A stretch of DNA of 64,000 bases, taken from positions 264,075,356 through 264,139,355 of the forward strand of contig OZ005652.1 of NCBI GenBank assembly GCA_963930645.1. The letters run 5' to 3'. Positions 12,379 to 22,345 of the stretch are shown here, piece by piece (position 1 is the first letter of the stretch; every line of letters begins with the position of its first letter). The notes beneath the pieces were generated by a model, which was not told the origin of the DNA, ran no database searches, and saw nothing but the letters and a program-made list of their open reading frames with translations. This DNA is from Salticus scenicus (taxonomy: Eukaryota; Arthropoda; Arachnida; Araneae; Salticidae). The position numbers and the translations under genes are program-made.

Positions 12379-12729
12379 TTTATTTTATGTGACAACTCCG
12401 CAGCTTTGGACTTTGCATTCATTGGTAGTCCCTATAGATGACCAGTTTGATGTTGACAACTTAAAGACTAATTTTTAGGCAGGTTGTCTGACTGATGTTT
12501 GTAGATATATGACGTACTGCCAGACTTAGAATTGAGCTGGGCATCTACGGACATGGAAAAAAAATCCAAGAGTTCTCAATCTCAATTTTTATAAAGTTTT
12601 CAACCCTGGACTCCAATTTTGCCAACTACGAATAAGCAGGTGGTGAGTTTTTAACTTTTTTTCTCCCTCAACAGGTACAGGTGGAGGTATATCCTTGCTT
12701 GTATGTCATTTCATGATTATATATAAATA
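12379..12729 (+). mobile_element. Penelope-like 3' region, proximal part
   Basis: This continues the RT fragment downstream and is homologous to the minus-strand copy at 9180-9536. It is interrupted after 12729 by a roughly 316-bp insertion and resumes at 13046. No open frame of note. Confidence 0.55.
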
Positions 12730-13007
12730 CAATTTTTTATTAAAATCACACAATCAACTGATTGGAAGAAATCATATTTCTTTCTCCCATTGTTTAATGG
12801 TGTTTTCCATTACCTGCGGCTTATTTCTGTCGAGCTATCTACATGATAGACCAGATGTTTCTGCCTAAAGGTTGTCTGAGTGAGTAATTCCGACCGGTTG
12901 TCGGCCTGGATAGCTCAACTGGTAGAGCCTTGACCTTGTAAGTCAAAGATCCGAGGTTCGACTCCTGGTCCAGGCATTATTTTCACTCAGTCGGAAAAAT
13001 AAAAAAA

Positions 13008-13045
<38 letters not shown>
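12730..13045 (+). mobile_element. Insertion carrying a tRNA-like gene
   Basis: Comparison with the uninterrupted inverted copy (around 9140-9165) shows a 316-bp insertion, flanked by TAAATA at 12724-12729 and 13046-13051, a possible 6-bp target duplication. It contains a complete tRNA-Thr-like gene (12904-12976) and ends in an (AT)n run at 13014-13042. The sequence around the tRNA has inverted words: CTGAGTGA (12876-12883) against TCACTCAG (12983-12990), and TTCCGAC (12888-12894) against GTCGGAA (12990-12996). The tRNA sits in the 3' half, unlike an ordinary SINE head. Confidence 0.5.
12904..12976 (+). tRNA. tRNA-Thr (TGT)-like gene
   Basis: The 73-nt sequence folds as a cloverleaf. The acceptor stem GCCTGGA/TCCAGGC is perfect, with discriminator A. 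The D arm is GCTC-AACTGGTA-GAGC. The anticodon stem TTGAC/GTCAA is perfect with loop CTTGTAA, giving anticodon TGT (Thr, codon ACA). The variable loop is AGATC, and the T arm CGAGG-TTCGACT-CCTGG has one G-G mismatch. Box A and box B promoter elements are intact. There is no intron, and no T run immediately downstream. It lies inside a TE insertion, so it may be a tRNA-derived repeat rather than a housekeeping gene. The D loop (AACTGGTA) also resembles bacterial-type tRNAs. Confidence 0.65.
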
Positions 13046-13046
<1 letters not shown>

Positions 13047-13350
13047 AAATAATTAAAATTCTGAACTCAAAGGCTTTTATCTGTTATTGAAATTCATATT
13101 TAAATATATACAATGCTGTATATCAAATAAATAAATCATATTTCAGTTGTTTATCAGTTAAATCAGATTTCAGTTTTCATAATATCAAGTTTAATTGTTA
13201 TACTGCGTTTTTGTTTGAATTATAATTTGGAGTACGCTAGCTTTGGATATCTTCAGAAACCTGTTAGGATTACACAGCTTTTAACGGCTGTGTTCTCCCA
13301 TACTGACGACGAAGACACAGCTTTGTTGTAATTTTGGCTTTAATAGTTTT
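13046..13350 (+). mobile_element. Penelope-like 3' region, distal part
   Basis: Resumes the alignment with the minus-strand copy at 8890-9165; shared blocks are AAATAAATAAATCATATTTCAG, GAATTATAATTTGGAGTA and ATCTTCAGAAACCTGTTAGG. It ends around a CTGACGACGAAGAC motif that is conserved in both copies. Confidence 0.55.
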
Positions 13351-13785
13351 AAAATTTAAACATTTCCTGTTTATTAACAATGTTAAAACTATTTGCTTTG
13401 GTTGTTTATGCATTCCAATTTTATTTTCCCTGATCATAATTTAAATTAAATAATATATATGTATATATAATGCTACATAAACACTCGAAAGTGCGTTTCT
13501 TTAAAAACGGTTATACGGATATTTTTCAAACTTGCGTTTGTAGTTGTTGTTTTCTACAACTGATCATGCCAAGTTTTAATAAATGTCGGTATCTCAAAAA
13601 CGGATCTAACAATTTTCTTGAAAATTGTTACATAAACCCACTTTAGATATCCTTTCTAATGTATTATGTGATTATTACAGGAAAATTAACAGTATTAATT
13701 GTATGTATATACATGATTTTTTAATATATATTTAAATCACATTAAACTTTATCAAACATAGCAAAACTAATAATATACTCTAAAG
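13351..13785. other. AT-rich noncoding stretch
   Basis: Nothing recognised. Confidence 0.55.
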
Positions 13786-13875
13786 CAGCGTTACCCAACC
13801 AGAGTTCGCCGGAATCCTAGGCTCCCGTAAAACATTGTTAAGGATTCCCCAAGATATAAGGAAATAACACGCATG
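13786..13875 (+). mobile_element. hAT-type MITE end (partial)
   Basis: CAGCGTTACCCAACCAGAGT followed by GGAATCCTAGGCTCCCGTAA and AACATTGTTAAGG is the characteristic start of hAT-family MITEs (TIR type CAGxG, inverted GGAATCC/GGCTCC core). No matching right end was found downstream, so only one terminus is supported. Confidence 0.45.
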
Positions 13876-14999
13876 TTATATAAAAAGGAAAATAAATTAT
13901 GTATATCACGTTGTTGCAATGAATTATTAAACTAGAAAGTACTTCCTATTGCATTTACATAACTTCAATTTTGATGCGCGAAAGAATAATTTATTTTCTT
14001 TTAATATTGTAAAAAATAAAATAAAATAAATTAATTAATTAATAAAAATAAATAAAGAATAAAATTACTTAATGCTTTGAAATTCTGAATAATTGTTGTT
14101 TAATTTAATACGTATACAGAGAGAGAGAGAGAGTGAGAGAGAGAGAGAGAGAGAGAAAGAAAGATAGCCTTTTAAAATGTATAACAGAATTTTGATCTTT
14201 GAATTTATATATATATATATTAATAATATTTTAAAACATAGTGAAAGCCGAGCAACAGATACAAGATCACTGAAACCACATAGACCAATCATAATAAATT
14301 TTCATCAAATTAAAATTACCTTGAAGACTGATGTTTAATTGATGAAACAATTAATTTTTTACTTACTGAACCCAAAACAAAAGATACAAACAAGCAATGA
14401 GAAAATAAACAACTAAGACATTATTTTAGACAAATTTGAACTAGGAGAAGTTCAGGAAGGTTAAAAAAAAAAAAAACTCATCAGGGGAGATTTTGTTACC
14501 CGCTAGTGGCTATAATAGCAACATTCTAGCGGGTTATTATTCATATATATGAATAATTTTTTATATTCCTATGACAATAATTTTTTCTTAAGGGGATTGT
14601 TTTTATTTATTTATTTATTTATTTATTTATACATTGTAGGGAGTTCTGTTAAAAGGACATTTATTTTGGAAGGAGAAAAAAAAAAAAATCAAAATAATTA
14701 AATTATTGTTATATACTGAAAGATGCCTGTTATTTTCTTTTTAGTGTAAAGCATTTCAGATATTTTTGAATTATAAAATTGGTTATATTTCTTCTATATA
14801 ATTTACCATAGATCGAACCACCGTGACTGTATCATTCATTCACCAACGCATTGCACTGAAATCATTTCACCAATTGGTGCACTAAATTCAAAAAGTCGTC
14901 ATTCGTTTTCTCTTGCCCTAAGTAGAGATCGTTTAGAATTAAACTGATGATACTCTCAAACAGCTTCGGTTCTACTAATCGGAATCGAATAAAACTCAA
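13876..14999. other. AT-rich noncoding with (GA)n
   Basis: It contains a (GA)n tract at about 14117-14163 and a (TTTA)n at 14606-14630. The minus open frame at 14065-14292 mostly translates the GA tract and is not a gene. Confidence 0.6.
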
Positions 15000-16540
15000 A
15001 TTTCTATTATGCGAAAATCGGGGTCGAAGTTTACGCCGATAGAAATATTTTCCAAAACGTCAGTGGAGAACTCTATGAGGAAACTCACAACTTTTTGGGT
15101 TCTGTCTGTGTGTCTGTCTGTATGTCTATCGATAGCGGCAGTAAAAATCACCTTATTGACTTACAAATTGGTACACTTATTCATGAGGTAAACAGAATTA
15201 GTTGTATAGTTTTGGGTGTGTATTCTCTATTTGTAGTTCGTGTACAGGGGCACACCAAAGCTTTTCTTACCATTACGGCGTAAGGACATAATTTCTTTGT
15301 ACTGCACTAGCGACTTCAAAAATCACCGATTGGTATGCAAATTTGTACACATGTTCACGCACCTTACATAAATAGTTGTATAGTTTCTGGCGTATATATT
15401 ATTTATGGTTCGTACGAAGGAACCCACCAAAGTATTATTTATCATAACAACCTGTGGGCAGAATTTCATTTAAACATTTCATCTTAACATGGTTACACGG
15501 CATTCAGCAAAGTCGAATTAACATACATTATTGAGGTGCTTTAAAGCATGTTTTCTGTAGAAAAATGTGTGCTTAGACTTAATAATGTACAAAGCTTTGC
15601 GAAAGTCTTCTGAGAATGCACGTAAGAATCCAAATTATGTCAAATTTCGAACAATTATTTATAAGCTACATAGAATAAGTTGACTAGATTTTTGTAGTGT
15701 ATATAATGTTTATCGTTCGTTTACAGGGACACACAATAGATTTTCGAGACATTATAGAGACTATGGACATTAAAAAAATATATATATTTAAGCGCATAAT
15801 AGAATTAATATTCATTATTAAGATGCTTAAAAGCATTTTTCTCTAGAAAAAAAGTAATATACATAGACTAAATAATTTATATACAGGACCACACAAAATA
15901 ATTCCGAAGACATTGTGTAATGAGCCAAATGATGTCAAATTTGGTTCACATATTAATGAGTTAGAATGAATTAGTTGCATACTAGGGACACACAAAAGAA
16001 TTTCGTAAAATTAAGGTCTGTACACTGTTAAAAATGGTTTCTCAAAAATGAGCAAAATTGTCTCAAAATAGCTCAGAAAGCAATATATACTTAAATTTGA
16101 AAACTCATGTACAATTTTTGAGTATATTGACATGCTCAAAACTGAGGATGTTGGGATTCTTAGTTGTCAACAGCATTTTTGAGCATGTCAATATACTCAA
16201 AAATGAGTATATGGGATTTTATTCAAATTTAAGTATATATTGTTTCGGAGCTATTTTGCGACAATTTTGCTCATTTTTCAGAAACCATTTTTAACAGTAT
16301 AAACAGCATTTCTTATACGCGCATTTTAACATGGTTACACTCCATTAAATTTAATGAAATAAACATACATTACTAGAATCTTAAAATGATGGTTTCTGTG
16401 GAAAATGGTAGGTGTAGAATTATTAATTAGTTTACATGGATACACAAAATAATTCTGATAAATTATGCAATCATTTGGCATCAAATTTGGTACAAGTCTT
16501 TTTCAGTTGCAATGAATTAACACAAGACTATGTGTTGCAG
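15000..16540 (+). repeat. Helentron-like head followed by a degenerate tandem array
   Basis: A TTTTTGGGTTCTGTCTGTGTG block at about 15090-15125 resembles the microsatellite module of families A to C. Behind it are imperfect repeats of a few hundred bp with recurring landmarks: AAATTTG/ATTGGTACAC, AATTAGTTGTATAGTTT, GTTCGTNTACAGGGACACAC and CATTTTAACATGGTTACAC, around 15160-15260, 15330-15520, 15640-15750, 15930-16015 and 16320-16500. A MITE interrupts the array at 16021-16301. No terminus is clear at either end. Confidence 0.5.
16021..16301. mobile_element. TA-flanked foldback MITE, family M1 copy 1
   Basis: The ends are TACACTGTTAAAAATGGTTT on the left and AAACCATTTTTAACAGTATA on the right, inverted repeats flanked by TA. 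The whole unit is nearly self-complementary; for example TTGAGTATATTGACATGCTC is answered by its inverse near 16177-16200. TA flanks with CACTG-type ends fit Tc1/mariner MITEs. It is nested in the tandem array. A related copy is at 52017-52292. The open frame at 16058-16294 is an artefact of the palindrome. Confidence 0.75.
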
Positions 16541-16606
16541 ATAGATATAGACAGATATATACAACGGGGGCTCTCAGAAACGTATAGGTTATGCAGAGAA
16601 TTAATC

Positions 16607-16639
<33 letters not shown>

Positions 16640-17698
16640 AAATTATTTTAAATAATATGGAATAAATAAAAATGGTCTGCTGAGTAATGAGTGGTGCTAA
16701 TATGACGTTTAGACTCCTGATCTCCAGATCCGTTAATTTAGATTTCGTCAACATCCCTAGCCGTTGATACTGTTAATGTAACACATAATTTTTCTCTTTT
16801 GCGATTTAGTGTAATTAATTTAACAAATGAATTTCGTTATAAAATTGGCTAATTGGCTTTTTTTATTCTCCTGTAGTATGGCCATTGTACTCAAATGCTT
16901 TGTTCTAACGAGAGGTAGACCTATTATAGCAAAATTTACTTGCATCTTGCCTCCGCTTTTGTCCGCAAAGCGAAATGCCTATTGGCGAAATGAAAAGCTC
17001 TTTTCGCGTAATCTTCAACTTTATGGTTTTTATAATATGATTTTGAGGTTTTGTTTGAATCAGATCAACAGAAACGGATCTACTAGCCCTCTGATTACCA
17101 CCAGTTTAATTTAAACTGACTTGTATTCCTGTATTCCCTCTACCTACTTTTTTTTTTTTTTTTCGTCAAAGGAAAAACATCATTATTTTATTTTTATGAA
17201 CCTTTGATATAGATATAAATTTCAAATATTTACAACAACAAAGTAGAATCTCCTCTTAATGCATGAAATTATTCGTTATTTACCAAAATTGAAAATAATT
17301 GTAATATTTTGATTTTGTTTTATGCGATTTCTTTATCATATAGTGCTTCATAAAACCTTTGACATTTTATTAGCTTGAACTACTCAGATAAAAGGTTCAG
17401 TTTTTCATCATAACAGACAGATATGTATATCGATAATACAGTTTTGTAACTGTCATTGTATATCACGATACCAAGATCTTAAGGGATGAAAATCAATCCT
17501 GGCAGCATCCTTGGTAATTCACTTGTCTAAGAAGCATTATTGGATATCTACTTATATAGAATGAAGGAAAAAAGACTTTACTTTCATTATTCATTCTGTA
17601 AGTAGGAGCAGATTGTACTCTTTGCGTCAAAAAATTTTGATGGCATTGGTTATGTCCTTTTTATATTAAGATTATACATTTCAAAATATTTGATTTCA
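16541..17698. other. AT-rich noncoding stretch
   Basis: (TA)n(GT)n at about 16605-16639. A 95-codon plus-strand frame at 16827-17114 starts with a hydrophobic segment but matches no family I know, so it is not called as a gene. Confidence 0.5.
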
Positions 17699-18850
17699 GG
17701 AAATACAATACGTCTCAAAAGTTTAAGCACAAGAAAAGTTTTAAATACAATTTTAAATAGTCATTTACTTCCAATATTTTTAAAACGTACTACATTTTTA
17801 TGCATTAATAATTGCAGTCTTAAAATCATATTGCACTGATTGCTGTTAAGAGTGGCACAAAAACAGCCGTGTAAAAGTTTACGCAGTAAGCGGATTTTAT
17901 GCAAATTTTAGAACAAAACCTAAGCAGTTGTGCACATTAAAAAAAATGTACAGATTTATAAGGAATAAAACATTGAGTTGGTTTTGCTTAATGCAAAATG
18001 ACAAAGAAGGAAGGATTCTCGCTTGCACAGGTATTAAAAATCTGGAGCATGAGAGCAAAACGTAAACTCATTTCTGAAATTTAAGCTCTAAAGAGATAAA
18101 GAGAAACATGGAATTAATGTTGCCTCGTGGTAAAAGTTTCTAACGAAAATCTGGTTCATGAAGGGTCTTTGTCGTGATGATCGGACCATCAGAAACTGAG
18201 CTGCAACTGGGAATTATTCTTTATCTCAATGTAAAAATACTGTTGGAGAACAAAAATATAAAACAGATATTCATAGAAAAGTTTAAGAATGGGACGCATG
18301 AAAAACCCTGAGATGACTCGACTAGTACCTCACTTGTAATCCCTTCATAAAGCAGTTCAAATAAAGCATACAACACATATAATTGGATGATAAATGCCTG
18401 AATGTCATAGTCAACGATAAAAAAGAAAAAAAAAAAAAAAAAGAAAGAAAATAGAGAGAGAGAAAGAGAAAATAAATCGAATTTAAATAGCCTTGTGGGT
18501 TTGGATATTACTAGAAGGACCTCTGAAAAAAAATCACTTTAAATATTTAGTTTACACCATGGTTGTAGCTGTGTAGTGGTATAGAATCGATTTCTTCAAA
18601 CGGCCAGAAGTTCCTAGCATTCATCAATGGTCGTCACAACTCAGAAACTTATCAAATCTGTTAGAAAAAATTTAGGTGAGGACGATTCGAGTTTTGAATA
18701 GACAATTGCCCAAACCTTAAACCCAACTCAGTGTTAATGGCTTAGATCGAAAATGATAACGGTTTTGGACTTGCCTATAGTTATTTCGGGTCTAGCCAAC
18801 AGAAATTGTATTGAGTATTTTCAAGATTCGTTGTCTATAGAAATAAATAT
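17699..18850 (+). pseudogene. Tc1-like transposase relic
   Basis: The left edge near 17712 reads CTCAAAAGTTTAAGCAC, like Tc1-type termini. With stops and frame changes, the translation shows a helix-turn-helix-like start near 18000-18070, then a segment at 18175-18290 reading DDRTIRN-x-AATGNYSLSQ followed by a further DNA-binding-like stretch, the order expected in the Tc1 N-terminal region. The catalytic DDE half (18540-18800) is only faintly legible (a DLNPI-like remnant near 18710). No right terminus was identified. Clearly non-functional. Confidence 0.5.
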
Positions 18851-18927
18851 ATGTTTCACTATACGTTTGAGAGTAATTACAAACAGACTCTAATTTAATT
18901 TAAAGTAGTCTATTACCTTTAATATTA

Positions 18928-18963
<36 letters not shown>

Positions 18964-19060
18964 AGGATATCTAAAAATTAGAAGCATTAAATAGTAACCA
19001 GACGGGAAGGAAATTCTAATTAAATAATAAATAAAAAAATATATATATCTTACAAGAGAT
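18851..19060. other. AT-rich noncoding with poly-T
   Basis: Poly-T run at 18932-18962; otherwise featureless. Confidence 0.6.
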
Positions 19061-19404
19061 TTTCAAACATTTTTCAGGGCCGCAATAGCCTGGTCGGTAG
19101 AGCGCCGGGATCGTAATTGGATGATTGCGGATTCGATACTCGATCCAGCCGAAGACCGTACTGCATAGTAATGGTGGCCGTTACATATAAAAAGTAAATC
19201 GTGGACGCAGCGTCCTCCATTTTCCCCTCCAAATTGTACTTCTGGGAAGTCACTAAATCGGGGAACCGATTACCTCCATGGAGGATCGAAATTCTGGTGG
19301 CATGTCTGCGCACCGAACCTAAGGGGTAAGTCCCAGACCGGTGCTCGTGCCCATAGTGTAGCACCAGTGTAACGTAAAACCAACTCAATTTCAAACATTT
19401 TTCA
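19061..19404 (+). mobile_element. tRNA-derived SINE (family S1) with 16-bp target duplication
   Basis: The element occupies 19077-19388 and is bracketed by perfect direct repeats TTTCAAACATTTTTCA at 19061-19076 and 19389-19404, a typical LINE-mediated target-site duplication. The head (19077-19150) has box A TAGCCTGGTCGGTAGAGCGC and box B GGATTCGATACTC. The body follows with GGCATGTCTGCGCACCGAAC and TAGTGTAGCACCAGTGTAAC, and the tail is AACGTAAAACCAACTCAA. The intact duplication implies a recent insertion. A 5'-truncated relative lies at 61321-61438. The minus open frame at 19074-19433 is a shadow of this SINE. Confidence 0.85.
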
Positions 19405-19869
19405 TTATCTAAAAGTTTACAAATCTTGTACATAACTCTTATGGTACATCCATGTTTCCCATGTACGTTTATTTGCGAATAAATATCGCGTTATTTAATT
19501 TAAAAATTTATTGAAAAGAATTGAAATTCACATATTGGGGTACACGCAATTGCTGAAAATTAAGGAATCCTATTCCATGTTTTGAAAGCACTCGGCACTT
19601 CTGAAATGTCAAAAAATGACGAAAGTACCCAATTTTAAGATATTTATACTAAAAACATCTTCATGTTTTAATTCTAGAATTGTTTCAGAAACGTATTTCT
19701 GATTCAATGCCTGTTACAGTTGCTTAAACAAACATCTATTCACTTTTTTGCTCTTCGGATCAGAATTTTAAACTCGTTTATCCCAGTTAGTACCTTTTCA
19801 GATTTTTTAAGTCTTCAAATCACCAGGGCTCAGCTTTGTTAAGTAAATTTAAAATTGCTCGAAGTTTTT

Positions 19870-19901
<32 letters not shown>

Positions 19902-20050
19902 TTTAACATTATATTATATGCAAGAAGTTTAAGGATGATTACGCTTGATCTTTTTCTACTTTTTCTCATAAGACTGTAGTTAAATTTTTTTCTCATTACA
20001 TTAAACAAAATCCTATCCTTAAATTTGTTAAGTATATTACTGTTGGCATT

Positions 20051-20112
<62 letters not shown>

Positions 20113-20210
20113 TACGTCAAAATTTTAAACTATAAAATAGAAGTAACATTTTAAAATTAGTGTTAAAAATCCAACTTTAATATATATTCACATTTTTGTA
20201 TTTTTCTACA
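19405..20210. other. AT-rich noncoding with poly-T and (AC)n(AT)n
   Basis: Poly-T runs lie at 19867-19904 and a compound (AC)n(AT)n microsatellite at 20050-20109. No gene is recognised; minus open frames here are low complexity. Confidence 0.65.
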
Positions 20211-20710
20211 TTAACCCGTTAGCGCCCAGTGTCCTCATTTGAGGAAAGATACTAAAATGTCACGTATATTTTTTGCGGTTTCTTGGAATGATTTCTGCTT
20301 TTTAGTGACAGTTTATCACTCTAAATGATCCCTGAAAGTTTTATGTGCCTACTATTAATTATTATTTCATAATTTGGATAGTCATTTTATGATTTTTCAT
20401 TCGTCACACATGTATTTGCTTTTTGCGCAGGTATACTAACTTAAATCAAGTTGAATAATAATATATATTATAATACTTTACTTTCGAGATCTTTGTTAAC
20501 ATATAATAGGAAATTAATCTGTTATCTCAAAGTTTTTATTTCTCGAAGTTTTCTCGCTAGAACACTAAAATAAATGAGGATAGTCTTTAAATTTAAAACT
20601 ATCAGAAGAATTGTGTAATTTAATATATTTTACTGTCAGTTGTCTATTTAATTTAGAAGTGAAATAATCAGCTAATAATATTTTGCAAAATTAATTCGGG
20701 AGTTAGCGGG
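20211..20710. mobile_element. piggyBac-type MITE (TTAA, CCCGTTAGCGCCC ends)
   Basis: The left end reads TTAA-CCCGTTAGCGCCC at 20211-20227, followed by the palindrome TCCTCATTTGAGGA. The right end at 20697-20710 reads CGGGAGTTAGCGGG, the inverted counterpart. The right-hand TTAA has decayed to TGCA. TTAA targets with CCC...GGG ends are the piggyBac signature. No transposase frame is present. Confidence 0.55.
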
Positions 20711-20780
20711 TGCATTTGTATTTGGCATTCATTTAATAATAATGATAATAATATATTTAAAGTAAATAATAAAAGTTTTT

Positions 20781-20789
20781 ACTTTCTTC

Positions 20790-20831
<42 letters not shown>

Positions 20832-22031
20832 AAAAAAAAATGAAAAATGTATTGATTACATGTTTTGAATTGTTCTGAACACGATTTGACCGTTATTAGG
20901 GAATGTTTGTCTGTGTGTATTTGTTACCAAAATTATGTGGACGCTGTATTTCACGAATTAATGAACTGAATTGAATATTATTCTATAATTGGTTGGACCT
21001 TGACTTTGATTAGTTGGTTTTGACTACTTTTATTATAGATGGCCTAACAGATGGCGCTATTATCTTGTATTTCTACCCATTTAATAGAAGGTTGTACTTC
21101 GACTTATACTGAGTATATAAGAATGCAAATCTGGATATGTATAAGGCTCATTATAAAAGATTGTTTATTCAATTTGGGTGCTTATCGGCTTTCAAAAGTC
21201 CCTTCTATAGGTGCCAGCTTGTACGGTTTTTGAACATCAGTATATCTTTGCAAAAAAATTATTATTATTAATCAAAGAAAACTGCTAAAAAGATTATTAA
21301 AAAATTCTATAACAATTTTCCGGTAGCAAAAAAAAAAAAAAAAAAAAAAAAAATGTACAAGTTGGCAGCTATGCACTTTTATGCATCAATTTAGCTCTGT
21401 TTGTGGTAAGGTATTATCTCACCTTCTATAATATAGAAATGTGAACTTAATATGTGAAATGAATATTATGAAAAATCTATATTGATTGAATTTAGGAACA
21501 TATCAAATGACAGGTTATGCTGATATGCAGCAATTTAACCCCGTTTCATTGCAAGGTGACATCTCAGTTTCTGTGATTCATAAATGCACCAAACTGATGT
21601 GTCAGTTGAGTATTTGAAAAATTATGTTAATACAATTTAGGTGCATATTAAATCAGTGTCGGTGCTGGTATGCAGCAGTTTAACACTGTTAACTTGAAAG
21701 CATTTCATCTGCTTTTATGATATATAAATGCACCAAAAACTTGGTATTAGACATAGATATTATGAAAAAATATGCTGAGTCAATCTGGATGAACGAAATG
21801 TATTGAACGACAGATAATGCTGCTCTTATTGCCCATTTGCATTTTTTCAGATGGTTACATTTTAGAATATATAGTTCAGAATTACACCAAACTGCATAGG
21901 TAAAATTTTAATTATGAGAAACTATAATTACTAAAAATTTCTGTATGATAACCGGTAGTCAGTGATGTTATGTACAATGAGGAAATGTAAAGAAAATGAC
22001 ACAGAAGAAATTTTTGTGGTAGCCACTACTG
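20781..22031 (+). mobile_element. Helentron-like element, diverged family A copy with tandem repeats
   Basis: The head ACTTTCTTCTATAT at 20781 runs into an (AT)n tract; a GTTTGTCTGTGTGTAT block (20906-20921) and the GTGGACGCTGTATTTCACGAA block follow. The 3' end near 21998-22031 has CAGAAGAAATTTTTGTGGT, AGCCAC and ACTG, the decayed equivalent of the family A arm and GTGGT.GCCAC hairpin. The interior holds a 150-bp tandem repeat (separate entry). Confidence 0.5.
21335..21945 (+). repeat. Internal tandem repeat, about 150 bp, about 4 copies
   Basis: Landmarks recur at roughly 147-154 bp spacing: GCATCAATTTAGC (21381), GCAGCAATTTAAC (21528) and GCAGCAGTTTAAC (21682), each followed by a TCNCNTTCTATAATATAGAAATG-like or ATTCATAAATGCACCAAA segment, with a more diverged copy beyond 21800. 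Internal minisatellites of this sort are common in HINE-type elements. Confidence 0.6.
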
Positions 22032-22149
22032 TTTTGTTTAAAATGTCAAGGCTACAATAAGCTTACTATAATTCTTAGCATAAACAAAGAAATAGTTTAA
22101 TTTCAAAAGATTTTGGTTTAGTTTGTGGATTAAGGTTATATTTATATAC

Positions 22150-22345
22150 CAGTCACTTGGCCTGGGGGAATGTCTTCTATAGAACTTTTCTAAGTAATTC
22201 TAGGCAGTATTCAAGCAAGATTTGAAGTAAACTACGGAAGATTTTGAACGGCTAAGGCCAACGAGCACGATCTAGATTTGAACCATCTACTAACATTGAG
22301 AGCAGAAACTCTTAGTCACTGGTGGAGTTCGATTTAAAAAAGAGT
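22150..22345 (-). mobile_element. tRNA(Ser/Leu)-like SINE, family S2 copy 1
   Basis: On the minus strand this shows GGTTCAAATCTAGATC (box-B-like), TCGTGCTCGTTGGCC and a tail reading AGACATTCCCCCAGGCC. It aligns with the copies at 23935-24100 and 27662-27850. The box A region is degenerate here. Confidence 0.5.

Noticed and set aside
13250..13345. CTGACGACGAAGAC near the Penelope-like 3' end as a hammerhead ribozyme
   Set aside because: There is no room for stem II between CTGACGA and GAAG, and GAAA is not conserved in either copy.
16827..17114. 95-codon frame with hydrophobic start, possible secreted protein
   Set aside because: No family motif or splice context, and its length is not surprising; kept only as a note.
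19074..19433. 119-codon minus frame
   Set aside because: Exact shadow of the S1 SINE at 19077-19388.
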